Under the pieces are notes generated by a model, which searched no databases, was not told where the DNA came from, and saw only the letters and a program-made list of their open reading frames with translations. From Phycisphaerales bacterium (GTDB lineage Bacteria; Planctomycetota; Phycisphaerae; Phycisphaerales; Phycisphaeraceae): a stretch of DNA of 7,280 bases. The translations under genes were made by a program, and so were the position numbers. The stretch covers positions 1 through 7,280 of the forward strand of contig JAAUTM010000059.1 in assembly GCA_012031455.1 (NCBI GenBank), read 5' to 3'. This document shows, piece after piece, positions 6,661-7,280 of this stretch (positions are counted from its first letter, which is position 1; every line of letters starts with the position of its first letter).

Positions 6661-6805
6661 GCTGCTGTTCATGGGCGTGCTGTTCTGGTTCGGCTGGGGC
6701 ATGGCAGAACGCGTGCAGTTCCAGGAAATGGCCGGGCTGGAGATCTCCATCGCCTGGGGCTACGCGGCCATTCCGGTGGGCGGCGTGTTCGCCATTGTCG
6801 GCGCG
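6645..6805 (+). pseudogene. TRAP transporter small permease (DctQ) fragment, C-terminal part
   Basis: About 54 residues resemble the last two membrane helices of a DctQ-type small permease, the four-helix subunit of tripartite ATP-independent periplasmic transporters for carboxylates. LAMLLFMGVLFWFGWGM forms the first helix, AERVQFQEMAGLEISIAWGYAAIP is the typical link with its I-A-W-x-Y-A-A-I-P feature, and VGGVFAIVGA starts the last helix. The N-terminal half is absent. The upstream sequence belongs to the Wzz-type gene, and no DctM large permease follows. Without a break, the frame passes into a beta-keto acid cleavage enzyme at about 6806. An open frame with an ATG at 6584 covers both pieces, but its first ~20 residues are an out-of-frame reading of the Wzz-type gene. 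The fragment cannot be a working permease. The G/C third positions suggest a high-GC proteobacterium, probably not the owner of the left part. Confidence 0.72.
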
Positions 6806-7174
6806 CTGGCGCATTTCCTCGACCGCAAGCTGGTCAAGCCGCCGCTCTTCATCCAGTCGGTGTTCGGCATCCGCGGCGGCATCGGCCCGCACCCGGAGGA
6901 CGTGCTGCACATGAAGCGCACCGCCGACCGCCTGTTCGGCGACGCCTATGTCTGGTCGGTCCTGGGTGCCGGGCGGCATCAGATGCCGCTGGTGACCATG
7001 GGCGCCATCCTCGGTGCGAACACCCGGGTGGGGCTTGAGGACAATCTTTATCTGTCCAAGGGCCGGAAGGCCGGCAGCAACGCCGAGCTGGTCCGCAAGA
7101 TCAAGACCATCCTGACCGAACTGTCCCTGGAGATCGCAACCCCCGCCGAGGCGCGGCAGATGCTCGAGCGCTGA
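6806..7174 (+). pseudogene. Beta-keto acid cleavage enzyme (BKACE/Kce, DUF849) C-terminal fragment
   Basis: The last ~122 residues before the TGA match the C-terminal part of the BKACE family. These are zinc-dependent TIM-barrel enzymes that condense a beta-keto acid with acetyl-CoA and release acetoacetate, as in 3-keto-5-aminohexanoate cleavage in lysine fermentation. Recognisable blocks are LAHFLDRKLVKPPLF, VFGIRGGIGPHPEDVLHMKR, WSVLGAGRHQMP and RVGLEDNLYLSKGRKAGSNAELV. In RVGLED the Glu (codon at 7037) corresponds to the zinc ligand and the Asp and Arg to active-site residues of characterised Kce. The N-terminal half with the HxH zinc motif is missing, so the product cannot be active. The family is usually about 270-310 aa. 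The frame is fused directly to the DctQ piece, with no start codon or ribosome site between them. BKACE and TRAP genes do occur together in proteobacterial catabolic clusters, so both pieces may come from one genome with an internal join. Confidence 0.85.
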
Positions 7175-7280
7175 AGGGGGCCGATCAGGTGGCATTCTAG
7201 TTCTGTGATGCAAGCGCCTTCGTGCCCGACGAGCCTGATCTCGGCACAACGGTGGACCGCCTGGCTTGACCAAGCAGAGC
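7175..7280. other. Right edge, unassigned
   Basis: There are 106 bases after the BKACE stop. A 22-codon open stretch at 7201-7269 reads FCDASAFVPDEPDLGTTVDRLA before a TGA. It looks protein-like but is preceded at once by an in-frame TAG. It could be the tail of another gene after a further join, or chance. No terminator hairpin or start codon with a ribosome site is visible. Confidence 0.4.

Noticed and set aside
6584..7174. Single 196-aa gene starting at 6584
   Set aside because: The first ~20 residues are an out-of-frame reading of the Wzz-type gene, and the rest joins two unrelated truncated families, so it is not one functional gene.
6614..7273. Minus-strand 219-aa open frame at the right end
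   Set aside because: It is antisense to the clear DctQ and BKACE readings. Its Arg/His/Gly-rich text is typical of a shadow frame in GC-rich DNA.

Overview
The window reads as a metagenome-style contig. For about its first 6.64 kb it looks like one bacterium of planctomycete character. That assignment is an inference from the look of the short polysaccharide export lipoprotein and of the two unassigned secreted proteins; no marker gene is present to settle it. The last ~0.63 kb is richer in G+C, uses mostly G/C third codon positions, and carries pieces of two unrelated proteobacterial-type genes. I read that end as a chimeric join rather than a natural gene order.

Layout: 1-105 holds no supportable gene. 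106-1068 (-) is a complete PhoH-family ATPase. 1069-1235 is intergenic and holds an imperfect C/G-rich hairpin. 1236-2669 (-) and 2666-3287 (-) are two exported or membrane-anchored proteins of unknown function. They overlap by four bases (GTGA) and probably form a transcription unit running towards phoH. 3288-3577 is a divergent intergenic region with a perfect 7-bp palindrome. From 3578 rightwards runs the start of an exopolysaccharide locus: an initiating sugar-phosphate transferase (3578-4240), a Wza-type outer-membrane export lipoprotein (4267-5063) and a Wzz/GumC-type chain-length determinant (5134 to about 6645, cut at the join). In such loci the transferase loads the first sugar on the lipid carrier, the Wzz-type protein controls chain length from the inner membrane, and the Wza-type protein carries the chain through the outer membrane. 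From ~6645 the sequence becomes the C-terminal part of a TRAP-transporter small permease (DctQ), then from ~6806 the C-terminal part of a beta-keto acid cleavage enzyme (BKACE/Kce), ending at 7174. 7175-7280 is unresolved.

Four of the genes are broken by one-base frameshifts, seven in total (near 1521, 2218, 2803, 4407, 4599, 4788 and 6600). Each is repaired by adding or removing one base within a short run of the same base, and each repair restores a continuous, family-like protein. This points to sequencing indels, not to pseudogenes or programmed frameshifting. The repaired lengths are about 206 aa (2666-3287), 477 aa (1236-2669) and 265 aa (4267-5063).

I do not see a convincing new defence or mobile system. 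The most biologically interesting content is the pair of coupled exported proteins, which seem to share a PsbP/Mog1-like module and sit divergently from the exopolysaccharide genes.
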